A stretch of 64,000 nucleotides of DNA, taken from positions 140,642-204,641 of the forward strand of contig NZ_PJMX01000002.1 in assembly GCF_002846415.1 (NCBI RefSeq). Direction: 5' to 3'. The notes under the pieces are model-generated. The model was given only the letters and a program-made list of their open reading frames with translations, had not been told where the DNA came from and did not search any database. Each line of letters opens with the position of its first letter. The first letter of the stretch is position 1. Positions 26,001 through 33,038 of the stretch are shown piece after piece. This stretch comes from Streptomyces sp. TLI_146 (GTDB lineage Bacteria > Actinomycetota > Actinomycetes > Streptomycetales > Streptomycetaceae). The translations under genes and the position numbers were made by a program.

Positions 26001-29000
26001 AAGCCGTTCGGCCTCGTCCTGGGCACCGGCGACGCCACGTCCACCCAGGTCCTCGACCACTACGACAGTTCCGGCGCGGCCCAGTTCAAGACGGTCGGGA
26101 CCACCACCTTCGACATCTACGGCCGCGCGACGAGCGTGACCGACGCGCTCGGCGCCACGACCTCCACCTCCTACAGCCCGGCGACCGGCGTGCTGCCGAC
26201 CTCCGCCACGAGCACCCAGCCGGCCGTGGCCCCGGCCACCGCGGGCTGGAAGAGCACCACCACGTACGACCCGCTGCGCGCGGCCCCGCTGACCACGACC
26301 GACGCCAACGGCCGCATCACCGACGTGGCGTACGACCCGCTCGGCCGACTCGCGGCCGTCTGGCTGCCCGGCCGGCCCAAGGCGAGCAAGAGCGCCAACA
26401 AGCGCTTCACCTACGCGCTCAACAAGGGCACCCCGAGCGTCGTCACCAGCGAGACGCTCCGCGAGGACAACTCCTACACGATCGACTACAAGCTGTACGA
26501 CGGCCTGCTGCGGCTGCGCCAGGAGCAGCAGAGCAGCGCGGACGGCGGCGCGGGCCGGCTGGTGTCGGACACCTTCTACGACACCCACGGCTGGACGGTG
26601 AAGTCCAACGCCCCCTACTACAACACCACCGACCCGACCCCCTCGCTGTTCGTGGTCAACGACGACCAAGTGCCGTCCCAGACAGGCACGTTCTACGACG
26701 GCATGGGCCGCCCCGTCGCGCAGACCCTCTCCAGCCTCGCCGTGGAACAGTGGCGCAGCAGCACCGCGTACCTGGGCGCCGACCGGGTGGACGTCACCCC
26801 GCCCCCCGGCGCCTCCGCGACCAGCACCATCACCGACGCACGCGGCCGCACGGTCGAGCTCCGCCAGTACCACGGCAGCACGCCCACCGGCCCGTCCGAC
26901 GTCACGCGCTACCACTACGACGCGACAGGCAACCAGGACCAGGTGACCGACAGCGCGGGCAACAAGTGGAGCACCGCCTTCGACCAGCGCGGCCGCAAGT
27001 CCTCCTCCACGGACCCGGACACCGGCACGACCACCTACGGATACGACGACCTCGACCGGCTCACCTCGGTCACGGACGCCCGCCACAAGACACTGGCGTT
27101 CACCTACGACGAACTGGGCCGCAAGACAGCCGAGTACGCGGGGTCGACGAGCGGCACCAAGCTGGCCTCGTGGGCGTACGACACGCTGGCCAAGGGGCAG
27201 CCGACCTCCTCGACCCGCTACAGCAACGGCAACGCGTACACCAACGCGGTCACCGGCTACGACGTGGCGTACCGGCCCACCGGCAGCACGGTCACGATCC
27301 CCGCGGCCGAGGGCAAGCTCGCGGGCACCTACACGACCGGCGCGGTCTACACGCCCAACACCGGTCTGCTGGACACCGCCAAGATGCCGGCAGCGGGAGG
27401 CCTGGCCGCCGAGTCGGTCTACTACTCGTACAACCTCGCCGGAAAGCCGATGCTGGTGGGCGGCGCGGCCGACTACATCAGCGGTATGTGGTACACGCCG
27501 TACGGCCAGGTCCAGCGCAGCCTGCTCGGTGACGTGCCCAAGCAGGTTTCGCAGACCAACAGCTACGACGCCGCCACCGGCCGGGTGCTCAAGTCGACGC
27601 TCGACAAGGAGAACGGCACCACGCCGGTCGACGTCACCAGTTACACCTACACCCCGTCCGGCGCGGTCACCTCGGCCTCGGACGTCCAGGACACCGGCCA
27701 GACCGACACGCAGTGCTTCAGCTACGACTACCTGAACAGGCTCACCGAGGCGTGGACCGACAAGGGCGGCACCACCACGGAACCCGCCCCCAAGGCCTCC
27801 GGTATCGGCGGCTGCACCAACACCACGCCGAGCGCGGCCAACCTGGGCGGCCCGAACCCGTACTGGCAGTCGTACGGATACGACCTGACCGGCAACCGTA
27901 CGAGTCAGGTCGACCACGACGTCACCGGTGACACCACGAAGGACGTCACCCACACACAGGCCTACCCGGCGGCCGGGAAGCCGCACCCGCACGCCGTCCA
28001 GTCGATGACGGCCAGCAGCCCGGCCACGGGCACCAGCACGGAGACCTTCGCCTACGACGAGGCGGGCAACACCACCGCGCACACCACGGGCGCGGGCACG
28101 CAGAACTTCACCTGGACCGACGAGGGCAAGCTCGACACCGTCACCAAGACCCAGACGGAGAAGGGCACGGACTTCGTCTACGACGCGGACGGCAACCAGC
28201 TGCTGCGCCACGACCCGAAGACGTCGACGCTGTACCTGCCGGGGACGGAGGTGGTGCTCAACAAGGACACGGACACGACGAGCGCCACCCGCTACTACGG
28301 CGTGCCGGGCTCCCTGACCCTGGCCCGCACGAGCGACGGACGCCTCACCTACCTGGCCTCCGACCCGCACGGCACGGACAACGTCGCGGTGGACTCCGCG
28401 ACGCTCACGGTCCAGCGCCGGCCCACGACCCCGTTCGGCCAGAACCGAGGCGGCCCGACGCCCTCCACATGGCCAGGCGACAAGGGCTTCGTGGGCGGAA
28501 CGGTGGACACGGAGACGGGCCTGACCAACCTGGGCGCCCGCGAGTACGACCCGAACCTGGGCCGGTTCCTGTCGGTGGACCCGGTCTTCGACGCGGCCGA
28601 CCCGCAGGCCCTCAACGGCTACGCGTACGCGGACAACTCCCCGCTGAACAACGCGGACCCCACGGGGCAGACGATCTGCGACTTCAACCCGGAGAAGTGC
28701 CACCGGGACTCCACACCGGAGACGAAGAGCGAGGACGCCTACGCCACGTACACCGCCAAGACCGGCGTCGTGTACGACACGCGGCCTGCACCGCCCAAGA
28801 AGCCGAAGCACCACCACTGGTGGCAGAAGGTCTGGGACAAGGTCGAGACGGTCGCCGTGATCGTCGTGATCACGGTGGTGGTCGTGGCCGTGGTCGCTGC
28901 GTGCGTCACCCCGGCGGGCGTCGCCTGCGCCGGAGTCATGATGGCGGCGGCCACCGGCGCCGCCGAAGGCGCCACGTTCGGAGCAACAGCGGCAGCGGCC

Positions 29001-29984
29001 GGGGCCGTGATATCAGCGGGCGGAGAAGCACTCGCTGCGGTGGGAGCCGGCGCGGCGGTGGTCGGCGCTGCGGCGAAGGTCGCCAAGGGCGTCTCCAAGG
29101 CGGTCTCGAAGTCGGGCGCCGCAGGAGAAGCGGGCGGGGTGGCCGCCAAGGGAGAGGCCGCGGCCGGGAGGGAACTCGCCTCCACGGGCCCCGGGTGCAA
29201 CAGCTTCCCGGCGCCGACGACTGTCCTGCTCGCGAGCGGCGCCACCGTCCCGATCGACCAGGTGAAGGTCGGCGACACCGTCGAGGCCACGGACCCCCTG
29301 ACGAACACGACCAAGCCGCAGAAGGTCACCCACGTAGAGGTGACCCTGACGGACAAGGACTTCACGGACACGACGGTCCGCACGGCCGAGGGCGACAAGG
29401 TCGTCACTTCGACTCAGCACCACCCGTACTGGGACGCGACACGCAAGCAGTGGGTCGACGCCACCAACCTCAAGCCGGGCGAACAGCTCCGCGAACCCGA
29501 TGGCGCGCTGCTCACGGTCGTCAAGATCCGCAATTACCGGCGGGCGGTGACGACGTACAACCTGACCGTCGAGCACATCCATACGTATTATGTGCTGGCG
29601 GGGGCCACGCCGGTGCTCGTCCACAATTGTGGCGGTGCAGTTACTGGACACCCGGCAAGCTGTGAATGTGCTGACGGCGGCATACCGAAGGTGCGTAATG
29701 GAAAGCTGGCAGGGGATGTTCACCCTAAGACGAATGTTCCATTCGACGAAAATGGCTTTCCTGACTTCTCGGCGTGGCGCCATCCAGATGTGCCCGATGT
29801 GCGGATCGAACTTTCCGGAAGTCGCGGAACAGATTTCGCGAGATCTAATCGCGCGGCAGGTCTTAGTGAGACACCCGATGGCTATACGTGGCATCACCAC
29901 CAGGAGCCGGGGCTCATGCAGTTGATCGAGACGGAAGCTCATAAGCGGACAGCTCACACTGGCGGATTCTCTGGAGGGAGGTAG
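23001..29984 (+). CDS. Secreted RHS/YD-repeat polymorphic toxin with Hint domain and WHH nuclease tip
   Basis: A protein of about 2327 residues. A long Arg-rich signal peptide ends near VLAQG. An SpvB/TcB-like N-terminal region (GSAPAVALSYDSSSIDGR) is followed by many YD repeats and the RHS core (GLTNLGAREYDPNLGRFLSVDP) near residue 1840. An Ala-rich hydrophobic stretch leads to a Hint autoprocessing domain (about 2066-2210) with Cys1 (CNSFP), a TxxH block (TSTQHHPYW) and C-terminal VHNC. The last 117 residues are the toxin, ending DGYTWHHHQEPGLMQLI ... HTGG, the pattern of the WHH clade of HNH/EndoVII nucleases. GTG 23001 follows GGGGAC; ATG 23055 (MGRLRG) is an alternative start. The SUKH immunity gene starts 2 bp after the stop. 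Confidence 0.93.
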   Translation: MRSRRSWYCSQLFGRIQCMGRLRGTVALAACFALVLTLLSGAPVLAQGHHLPKQWSPRPLDKAHSVKGHDVEPQRGAAPSGTHGSSPAKYHPLSVTWPSATRVQVNPAADHIAPPLAPSRQPVTRLPYAEPGPAHAAGTPVWVGRPGSLTKHRTNQATGTAPTAVTVAVAGHTAAQRAGINGALFSLTDSAPRHAGSTASVGLDYTGFADAYGGDYAARLQLVQLPACAMTTPHSPACRTSKPLPFRNDFENHRLVADVVLPGAATTDSAQSLVLAATAAPAGAGGTYGATALSPSGSWSAGTSSGDFTWTYPISVPPPLGGSAPAVALSYDSSSIDGRTAATNNQPSWIGDGWDYQPGYVERSYKPCSKDGQANTVGDNCWVTDNATLSLGGRTVKLVKDDTTGIWRESGDDGSRVEHLTGATNGAQNGEYWKVTTTNGIQYYFGLNHAPGSTTTPTTNSTWTAPVFGNDTGEPCHGSTFDTSWCQQAWHWSLDFVVDPNQNVTTYAYKTEPNYYARGTSNTLTSYIRGGYLTTISYGQRVPDAVAGSKAAAQILFATSERCVSDSTFKCPDTPPTAATASHWPDVPFDQNCASTGTCANHAPSFWTTRRLTTISTQVLVGSAYSPADTYDLTHQFPATGDTNKPGLWLASITHTGKDGGTLGLPAVTFYGTRLANRVDTTTDNIPPINRYRVRAIVTEAGAQINITYKSPECVKGTHMPAAPDSNTMACYPVYWVPQGASDPTLDWFHKYLVEQVTEVDNSTLGAAAKSTSYEYLGGAAWHHDDEELMDPKNRSWGQFRGYGEVVTHTGTAPQALTQSSALYLRGMNGDLKADGSHKSVTVTDSAGVSLTDDDQLAGVVRESRAYDTSGGTVQEATFRTPWDGRVTATHKRTGLPDLTARLGGTAKVQTSALRSDKTWRTSEIDTSYDTDGRVVAVDDKGDGTSATPEVCTKTSYAQNANAWANMLAFPSEVIKIAGSCDSTPNADNTLADNRSLYDNKPFGLVLGTGDATSTQVLDHYDSSGAAQFKTVGTTTFDIYGRATSVTDALGATTSTSYSPATGVLPTSATSTQPAVAPATAGWKSTTTYDPLRAAPLTTTDANGRITDVAYDPLGRLAAVWLPGRPKASKSANKRFTYALNKGTPSVVTSETLREDNSYTIDYKLYDGLLRLRQEQQSSADGGAGRLVSDTFYDTHGWTVKSNAPYYNTTDPTPSLFVVNDDQVPSQTGTFYDGMGRPVAQTLSSLAVEQWRSSTAYLGADRVDVTPPPGASATSTITDARGRTVELRQYHGSTPTGPSDVTRYHYDATGNQDQVTDSAGNKWSTAFDQRGRKSSSTDPDTGTTTYGYDDLDRLTSVTDARHKTLAFTYDELGRKTAEYAGSTSGTKLASWAYDTLAKGQPTSSTRYSNGNAYTNAVTGYDVAYRPTGSTVTIPAAEGKLAGTYTTGAVYTPNTGLLDTAKMPAAGGLAAESVYYSYNLAGKPMLVGGAADYISGMWYTPYGQVQRSLLGDVPKQVSQTNSYDAATGRVLKSTLDKENGTTPVDVTSYTYTPSGAVTSASDVQDTGQTDTQCFSYDYLNRLTEAWTDKGGTTTEPAPKASGIGGCTNTTPSAANLGGPNPYWQSYGYDLTGNRTSQVDHDVTGDTTKDVTHTQAYPAAGKPHPHAVQSMTASSPATGTSTETFAYDEAGNTTAHTTGAGTQNFTWTDEGKLDTVTKTQTEKGTDFVYDADGNQLLRHDPKTSTLYLPGTEVVLNKDTDTTSATRYYGVPGSLTLARTSDGRLTYLASDPHGTDNVAVDSATLTVQRRPTTPFGQNRGGPTPSTWPGDKGFVGGTVDTETGLTNLGAREYDPNLGRFLSVDPVFDAADPQALNGYAYADNSPLNNADPTGQTICDFNPEKCHRDSTPETKSEDAYATYTAKTGVVYDTRPAPPKKPKHHHWWQKVWDKVETVAVIVVITVVVVAVVAACVTPAGVACAGVMMAAATGAAEGATFGATAAAAGAVISAGGEALAAVGAGAAVVGAAAKVAKGVSKAVSKSGAAGEAGGVAAKGEAAAGRELASTGPGCNSFPAPTTVLLASGATVPIDQVKVGDTVEATDPLTNTTKPQKVTHVEVTLTDKDFTDTTVRTAEGDKVVTSTQHHPYWDATRKQWVDATNLKPGEQLREPDGALLTVVKIRNYRRAVTTYNLTVEHIHTYYVLAGATPVLVHNCGGAVTGHPASCECADGGIPKVRNGKLAGDVHPKTNVPFDENGFPDFSAWRHPDVPDVRIELSGSRGTDFARSNRAAGLSETPDGYTWHHHQEPGLMQLIETEAHKRTAHTGGFSGGR

Positions 29985-29986
29985 TA

Positions 29987-30469
29987 ATGAACGAGTTGTT
30001 TGAGGACGGAGATTTCTACACAGGTCCCTCGCTGAGTCGTGACATGATTCTTCGCGCTGAGGAGGCCCTGGACCTGCGGCTCCCGGCAAGCTACGTGGCG
30101 GCACTGACGGAGAAGAATGGCGGAGTGTTGAAGCGGCGCTGTTTCCCAACAGAGTTCGCAACGTCGTGGGCTGCCGACCATTTCGAGGTACGCGCACTCC
30201 TTGGAGTCGGAGGAAAATGGGGGATTGATTCTCCTTCTGGGTTGGGGAGCGCAGACCTGATCGCCGAGTGGGGATACCCAGAAATCGGTGTAGTAATCTG
30301 TGACATGCCTTCGGGTGGGCATGACGCGGTAATGCTTGACTACTCCGAATCTGGTCCGGACGGTGAGCCATCTGTTGCGTACATCGACGAAGACCGTATC
30401 CCTCGGACAGTAGCGGTTTCGTTCGAGGAGTTCTTGTCTCGATTGGTTCTCTGTAGTCCATCGATTTAG
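29987..30469 (+). CDS. SUKH-family (SMI1/KNR4) immunity protein for the WHH nuclease
   Basis: A 160-residue cytoplasmic protein. The N-terminal ILRAEEALDLRLPASYVAAL followed by TEKNGG is the classical SMI1/KNR4 entry motif, and the C-terminal part has the alternating strands and a final amphipathic helix (VSFEEFLSRLV) usual for the fold. SUKH proteins are known to neutralise nuclease toxins, often of the WHH/HNH class. The ATG lies 2 bp after the RHS stop and the ribosome binding site GGAGGGAGG is inside the end of the RHS gene, so the pair should be made together. GC content falls clearly relative to the RHS core, as usual for swapped tip/immunity modules. Confidence 0.9.
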   Translation: MNELFEDGDFYTGPSLSRDMILRAEEALDLRLPASYVAALTEKNGGVLKRRCFPTEFATSWAADHFEVRALLGVGGKWGIDSPSGLGSADLIAEWGYPEIGVVICDMPSGGHDAVMLDYSESGPDGEPSVAYIDEDRIPRTVAVSFEEFLSRLVLCSPSI

Positions 30470-30516
30470 GTCACGTCCTCTCTTCGCGGTTCGGCTGCCT
30501 TTGAGAGCAGATGAAG

Positions 30517-30546
30517 GTCCCCTCTGCGCAATGATGCGGAGGGGAC
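30517..30546 (+). terminator. Terminator after the SUKH gene
   Basis: An 11-bp stem (30517-30527 with 30536-30546, one G-T pair) followed by a short T-rich run, about 50 bp after the immunity stop codon. Confidence 0.7.
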
Positions 30547-30553
30547 GTTTGTT

Positions 30554-30815
30554 TCATTCGACGGCAACGGTGACGGCAACGTCAGCGGATGACGGCTGAG
30601 CCGGGTGGGTCTTCGGGGCCGTCGTCGCCCCGGCCGAGGGCCTTTCCAGGGTATTGATGGCCTGCCGCTGGAGGCGGAGTCGGACGTGGGCGTAGACACC
30701 GGCGGTGACGCCGATGTGGGCGTGGCCGAGGAGTTCCTTGATGACGACGAGTTCGACGCCCTGTTCCAGGAGTAGGGTCGCGGTTGCTGGCGTAGGCCTG
30801 AAAGTGGTTGCGGTG
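30554..30815 (-). pseudogene. 3' end of a tyrosine recombinase (integrase) gene, remnant A
   Basis: Read on the minus strand, this encodes LLLEQGVELVVIKELLG, then HAHIGVTAGVYAHVRLRLQR, then a stop at 30554. These are the last two conserved boxes of phage-type integrases (box II His and the catalytic Tyr in VYAHVR). Upstream, the expected FHDLRHSTAT box is degraded to FRPTPATAT and the frame is soon lost, so no catalytic domain survives. It lies tail-to-tail with the SUKH gene. Related 3' fragments lie at 50996 and 52455. Confidence 0.75.
30559..30576. repeat. Paired TGACGG repeat, copy A
   Basis: CGACGG (30559-30564) and TGACGG (30571-30576), 12 bp start to start, lie 13 bp after the terminator and overlap the reversed 3' end of an integrase remnant. 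Compare copies at 50510, 50925 and 52431. Confidence 0.55.
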
Positions 30816-30851
30816 GAGTCCGGCCAGGCCGGGGCCCCGAAGGGGTAGGTA

Positions 30852-30998
30852 ATGTTGGCGGGCCGAGTGCTTGAGAAGTGTCCTGTCGAACTTCCATCAG
30901 TTAGCCACGGCCTGGACCCAAAACAGCTCGTTGACTATGTCACGTGTATCGCGGAATATCAGGGTCCGTACACCGGGATTGCGTCGGCGGCCGGGTAG
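30852..30998 (+). CDS. Possible small protein or gene fragment, 48 residues
   Basis: A short frame from ATG 30852 with moderate GC and protein-like composition (RVLEKCPVELPSVSHGLDPK ... TGIASAAG). The ribosome binding site is poor. It could be the end of a lost immunity gene. No family was recognised. Confidence 0.25.
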   Translation: MLAGRVLEKCPVELPSVSHGLDPKQLVDYVTCIAEYQGPYTGIASAAG

Positions 30999-31000
30999 GG

Positions 31001-31213
31001 GTGGTGTCATGCGTTCCGGATATTGCGACTCCGAGCTACGTTGCGCCAATCGCTGAAGAGAGGCTGAAAGTGGTATCCGATGACTTCCCGGACATTGTGA
31101 GCGTGCTCGATGCGGTGACCCTCGGATTCAGGCGGGGAAAGGGATATAGTTTCTTGCTGAGCCATCCCCTGAGATGTGAGGCAGATAGCCGACGGTCATA
31201 TTGCTGTAGGTAG
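31001..31213 (+). CDS. Possible small protein or gene fragment, 70 residues
   Basis: GTG 31001 lies 2 bp after the stop of the previous small frame. The encoded sequence (PIAEERLKVVSDDFPDIVSV ... GFRRGKGYSFLLSH) is unlike random GC-rich DNA and has the lower GC of the neighbouring immunity genes. The two small frames might be one broken gene. Function unknown. Confidence 0.3.
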   Translation: MVSCVPDIATPSYVAPIAEERLKVVSDDFPDIVSVLDAVTLGFRRGKGYSFLLSHPLRCEADSRRSYCCR

Positions 31214-31315
31214 GACCCGGTTACAGGTTTCCCTCGCAGGTGGTTCGTGTGATGGCTGGCTGCTTTCACTCGCAGGGGCTTCCCGGTATGGAGTCGTTCT
31301 CGATATGGAGTTCCG

Positions 31316-31813
31316 TTGAAGATCCGGATGTACACGATGCGGCAAGCAAGAAACGTATCGCTCTTCTTGGGCGGTGCACTGATCGCCGTAGCCCTGAGTC
31401 TGTCGTCTGTCCTGGCTCAGGTGTTCCTCGGGCTCCTGGCGCTGCTCGTCGTCGCGCGTTTCTTGTCGCTGCCCGCTCAGATCTGGGTCCGCGTTGATGC
31501 CGAGTCCATAGCTTGGAAGACGCCGAGGGGTGGTGCGAAGAGCGGCCTCTCGCCCTCCGGATCCGTCCGTGTGGAGGACGTCGCCTCGGCGGCTGTGGTC
31601 AAGGAGCAGGCGAACGTCCGAGTGTTCGGGGCACGGAAGCAGGTCGAGATGCGGGGAGTACGGCTGGAACTGCGGTCCGGGGAGAGCGTCGTTCTGCCGC
31701 TCCGAGTTGCTGCCACCAACGTGAGCACCGCCTCGCCGCTCCGAGCGCTTGTCGACGAACTGAAGCGCCGCCACCCGGAGTTGGCTTCGAGTCTGGTCGT
31801 GCCGACCATGTGA
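31316..31813 (+). CDS. Small membrane protein, unrecognised (PH-like soluble part possible)
   Basis: A 165-residue protein with two adjacent hydrophobic segments (FLGGALIAVALSLSSVLAQV and FLGLLALLVVARFLSL, residues about 17-52) and a basic/acidic beta-rich C-terminal domain of about 110 residues (WVRVDAESIAWKTPRGG ... LELRSGESVVLPLRV). This layout is common in small bacterial membrane proteins with a PH-like domain. TTG 31316 is taken as start because GGAG lies 5 bp upstream; ATG 31328 is the alternative. It stands alone between toxin locus 1 and an ankyrin gene, so an orphan membrane immunity protein is possible but unproven. Confidence 0.6.
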   Translation: MKIRMYTMRQARNVSLFLGGALIAVALSLSSVLAQVFLGLLALLVVARFLSLPAQIWVRVDAESIAWKTPRGGAKSGLSPSGSVRVEDVASAAVVKEQANVRVFGARKQVEMRGVRLELRSGESVVLPLRVAATNVSTASPLRALVDELKRRHPELASSLVVPTM

Positions 31814-31975
31814 GGCGAAGGGAGGCACCCGGGCCGCTGGCCTCGGCGAGATCGCAACTCGTCGGGGTTCGCCGTTCGGGCGAGCGTTCCGAGGCGACCC
31901 TCGACGGTACGGTGGCGGGCATACCACCGTTGGTGGAGTGGGCCTTCGGCTTCCCCGCGCCAGACATAGCGGAGC

Positions 31976-32386
31976 CTAGGACGAAGTCGCGTCCCCGGCC
32001 GGAAGATGGGTAGCCACGTCGTGGTTGCCAATCCGCCCGGCCAGCGCCCGCGGGCTCACGCCATGGCCGTTGCGTCGGTCAGGGTCAGCGCCGGCTTCCA
32101 GCAGCAGCCGGATCGTCGCACCCTCGCCCCGCGAACAGAACACCGCCCTCCACAGCGGCGTATTGCCGTGGTGGTCCGCGGCATCAACCGCCGCACCCGC
32201 GGCCAAGAGGACCTCGATGGCCGATGGGGCCTGGGCCTGAGCCGCGAAATGCAGCGGCGTCCAGCCCGCATCGTCGGCTGCCTCCACGGCGGCGCCTCCG
32301 GCCAAGAGCACCCGCAGGCCATCCGCGTCCCCATCGGCAGCCGCATAGTGCACCGCAGTCCGCCCTAACCGATCTTGATCCGTCAT
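31976..32386 (-). CDS. Ankyrin-repeat protein, 136 residues
   Basis: Almost the whole protein is ankyrin repeats: RTAVHYAAADGDADGLRVLL, then GWTPLHFAAQAQAPSAIEVL, then GNTPLWRAVFCSRGEGATIR, with a weaker fourth unit (GVSPRALAGRIGNHDVATHL). There is no signal peptide or membrane segment, so it should be cytoplasmic. Start at ATG 32386, with GAGG 9 bp upstream. Ankyrin proteins of this size are known immunity proteins in polymorphic toxin systems, and its position among toxin/immunity debris suggests an orphan immunity gene. A general protein-binding role is equally possible. Confidence 0.82.
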   Translation of the reverse strand: MTDQDRLGRTAVHYAAADGDADGLRVLLAGGAAVEAADDAGWTPLHFAAQAQAPSAIEVLLAAGAAVDAADHHGNTPLWRAVFCSRGEGATIRLLLEAGADPDRRNGHGVSPRALAGRIGNHDVATHLPAGDATSS

Positions 32387-32638
32387 GCCGACCATCCTCA
32401 CCCGGCTTGACCAAACTTCGACCGACGAGACGACGCCGGTCGGGAGGTTATCCCTACTTGGCCGCCACTTCAGGAGCGGTTTACCGGTCACCAAACGCCC
32501 GTCCCGCCCTCGCACTTCGCGACCTCTTGGGGCGAGTCGGCTGCTGGTGGGAAGTCGCCGGCCGAATCTGGTGGTGGCATCCACGATGTAGCCACTCGTG
32601 GTGATCGGCAGCAATTGCCGCCGCCGTAGGCTGGGGCA

Positions 32639-32811
32639 ATGGGCGTGGGGATGGAGCTTCTGGTCGTGGACTGGCCGAGGGCGGAGGCGACGGCGCCTGG
32701 CGACCGCCGGGATCTGCTGATCGATGCCGCTTTCGGAGAGGTGTGAGAGGTGTACAGCGATGACCTCTTCGAGCACGGCTGGTCCTGGCCCGTACATCCG
32801 GTGGCAGGTCA
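32639..32811 (+). pseudogene. Broken gene fragment with an internal stop
   Basis: ATG 32639 opens MGVGMELLVVDWPRAEATAP ... LIDAAFGEV, then TGA at 32744-32746, after which the same frame continues EVYSDDLFEHGWSWPVHP before meeting an unrelated FG-GAP scrap. The stop lies inside a duplicated GAGGTG sequence, so a small duplication may have created it. The protein family is not recognised; the style (soluble, acidic, 5' part only) fits a decayed immunity or accessory gene. Confidence 0.5.
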
Positions 32812-32818
32812 GACGAGC

Positions 32819-32905
32819 GTGTCGTACGTGCCCCAACCGGTGCCGATCTTGACGCGGCCCGCGAACGGCGCGGCCGGGCTGCCCGTCCCGCGGTAGTGCC
32901 AGAGT
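32819..32905 (-). pseudogene. C-terminal FG-GAP blade remnant
   Basis: The minus strand reads LWHYRGTGSPAAPFAGRVKI then GTGWGTYDTLV and a stop at 32819, matching the last blade of the FG-GAP proteins at 16781 and 33039. Only the last 28 codons remain and they abut an unrelated gene fragment, marking a recombination junction. Confidence 0.75.
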
Positions 32906-32930
32906 GCCGACGGGGAGTTCCCGTCGGCAC
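32904..32930. terminator. Hairpin between FG-GAP gene and FG-GAP remnant
   Basis: A perfect 11-bp stem (32904-32914 with 32920-32930) with a 5-nt loop. It could act as a second terminator for the gene at 33039. Confidence 0.6.
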
Positions 32931-33014
32931 CAGCCGCATCTGTGACGTGGAGGTGCCGAGCCGCGGCAGGCCTGGCACCTGCACGGCACTAGCTGAAACG
33001 GGCGACCTGGCGTT

Positions 33015-33034
33015 CGGCCCCCTGCAAGGGGCCG
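33015..33034 (-). terminator. Hairpin terminator of the FG-GAP gene
   Basis: A 7-bp GC-only stem (33015-33021 with 33028-33034) with a 6-nt loop, 5 bp after the stop codon at 33039. Confidence 0.55.
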
Positions 33035-33038
33035 GGTG

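Noticed and set aside
23442..28817. A 1791-codon open frame on the minus strand
   Set aside because: It lies wholly inside RHS gene 1 on the other strand and has Val/Gly/Arg-rich shadow composition. The plus strand carries the YD repeats.
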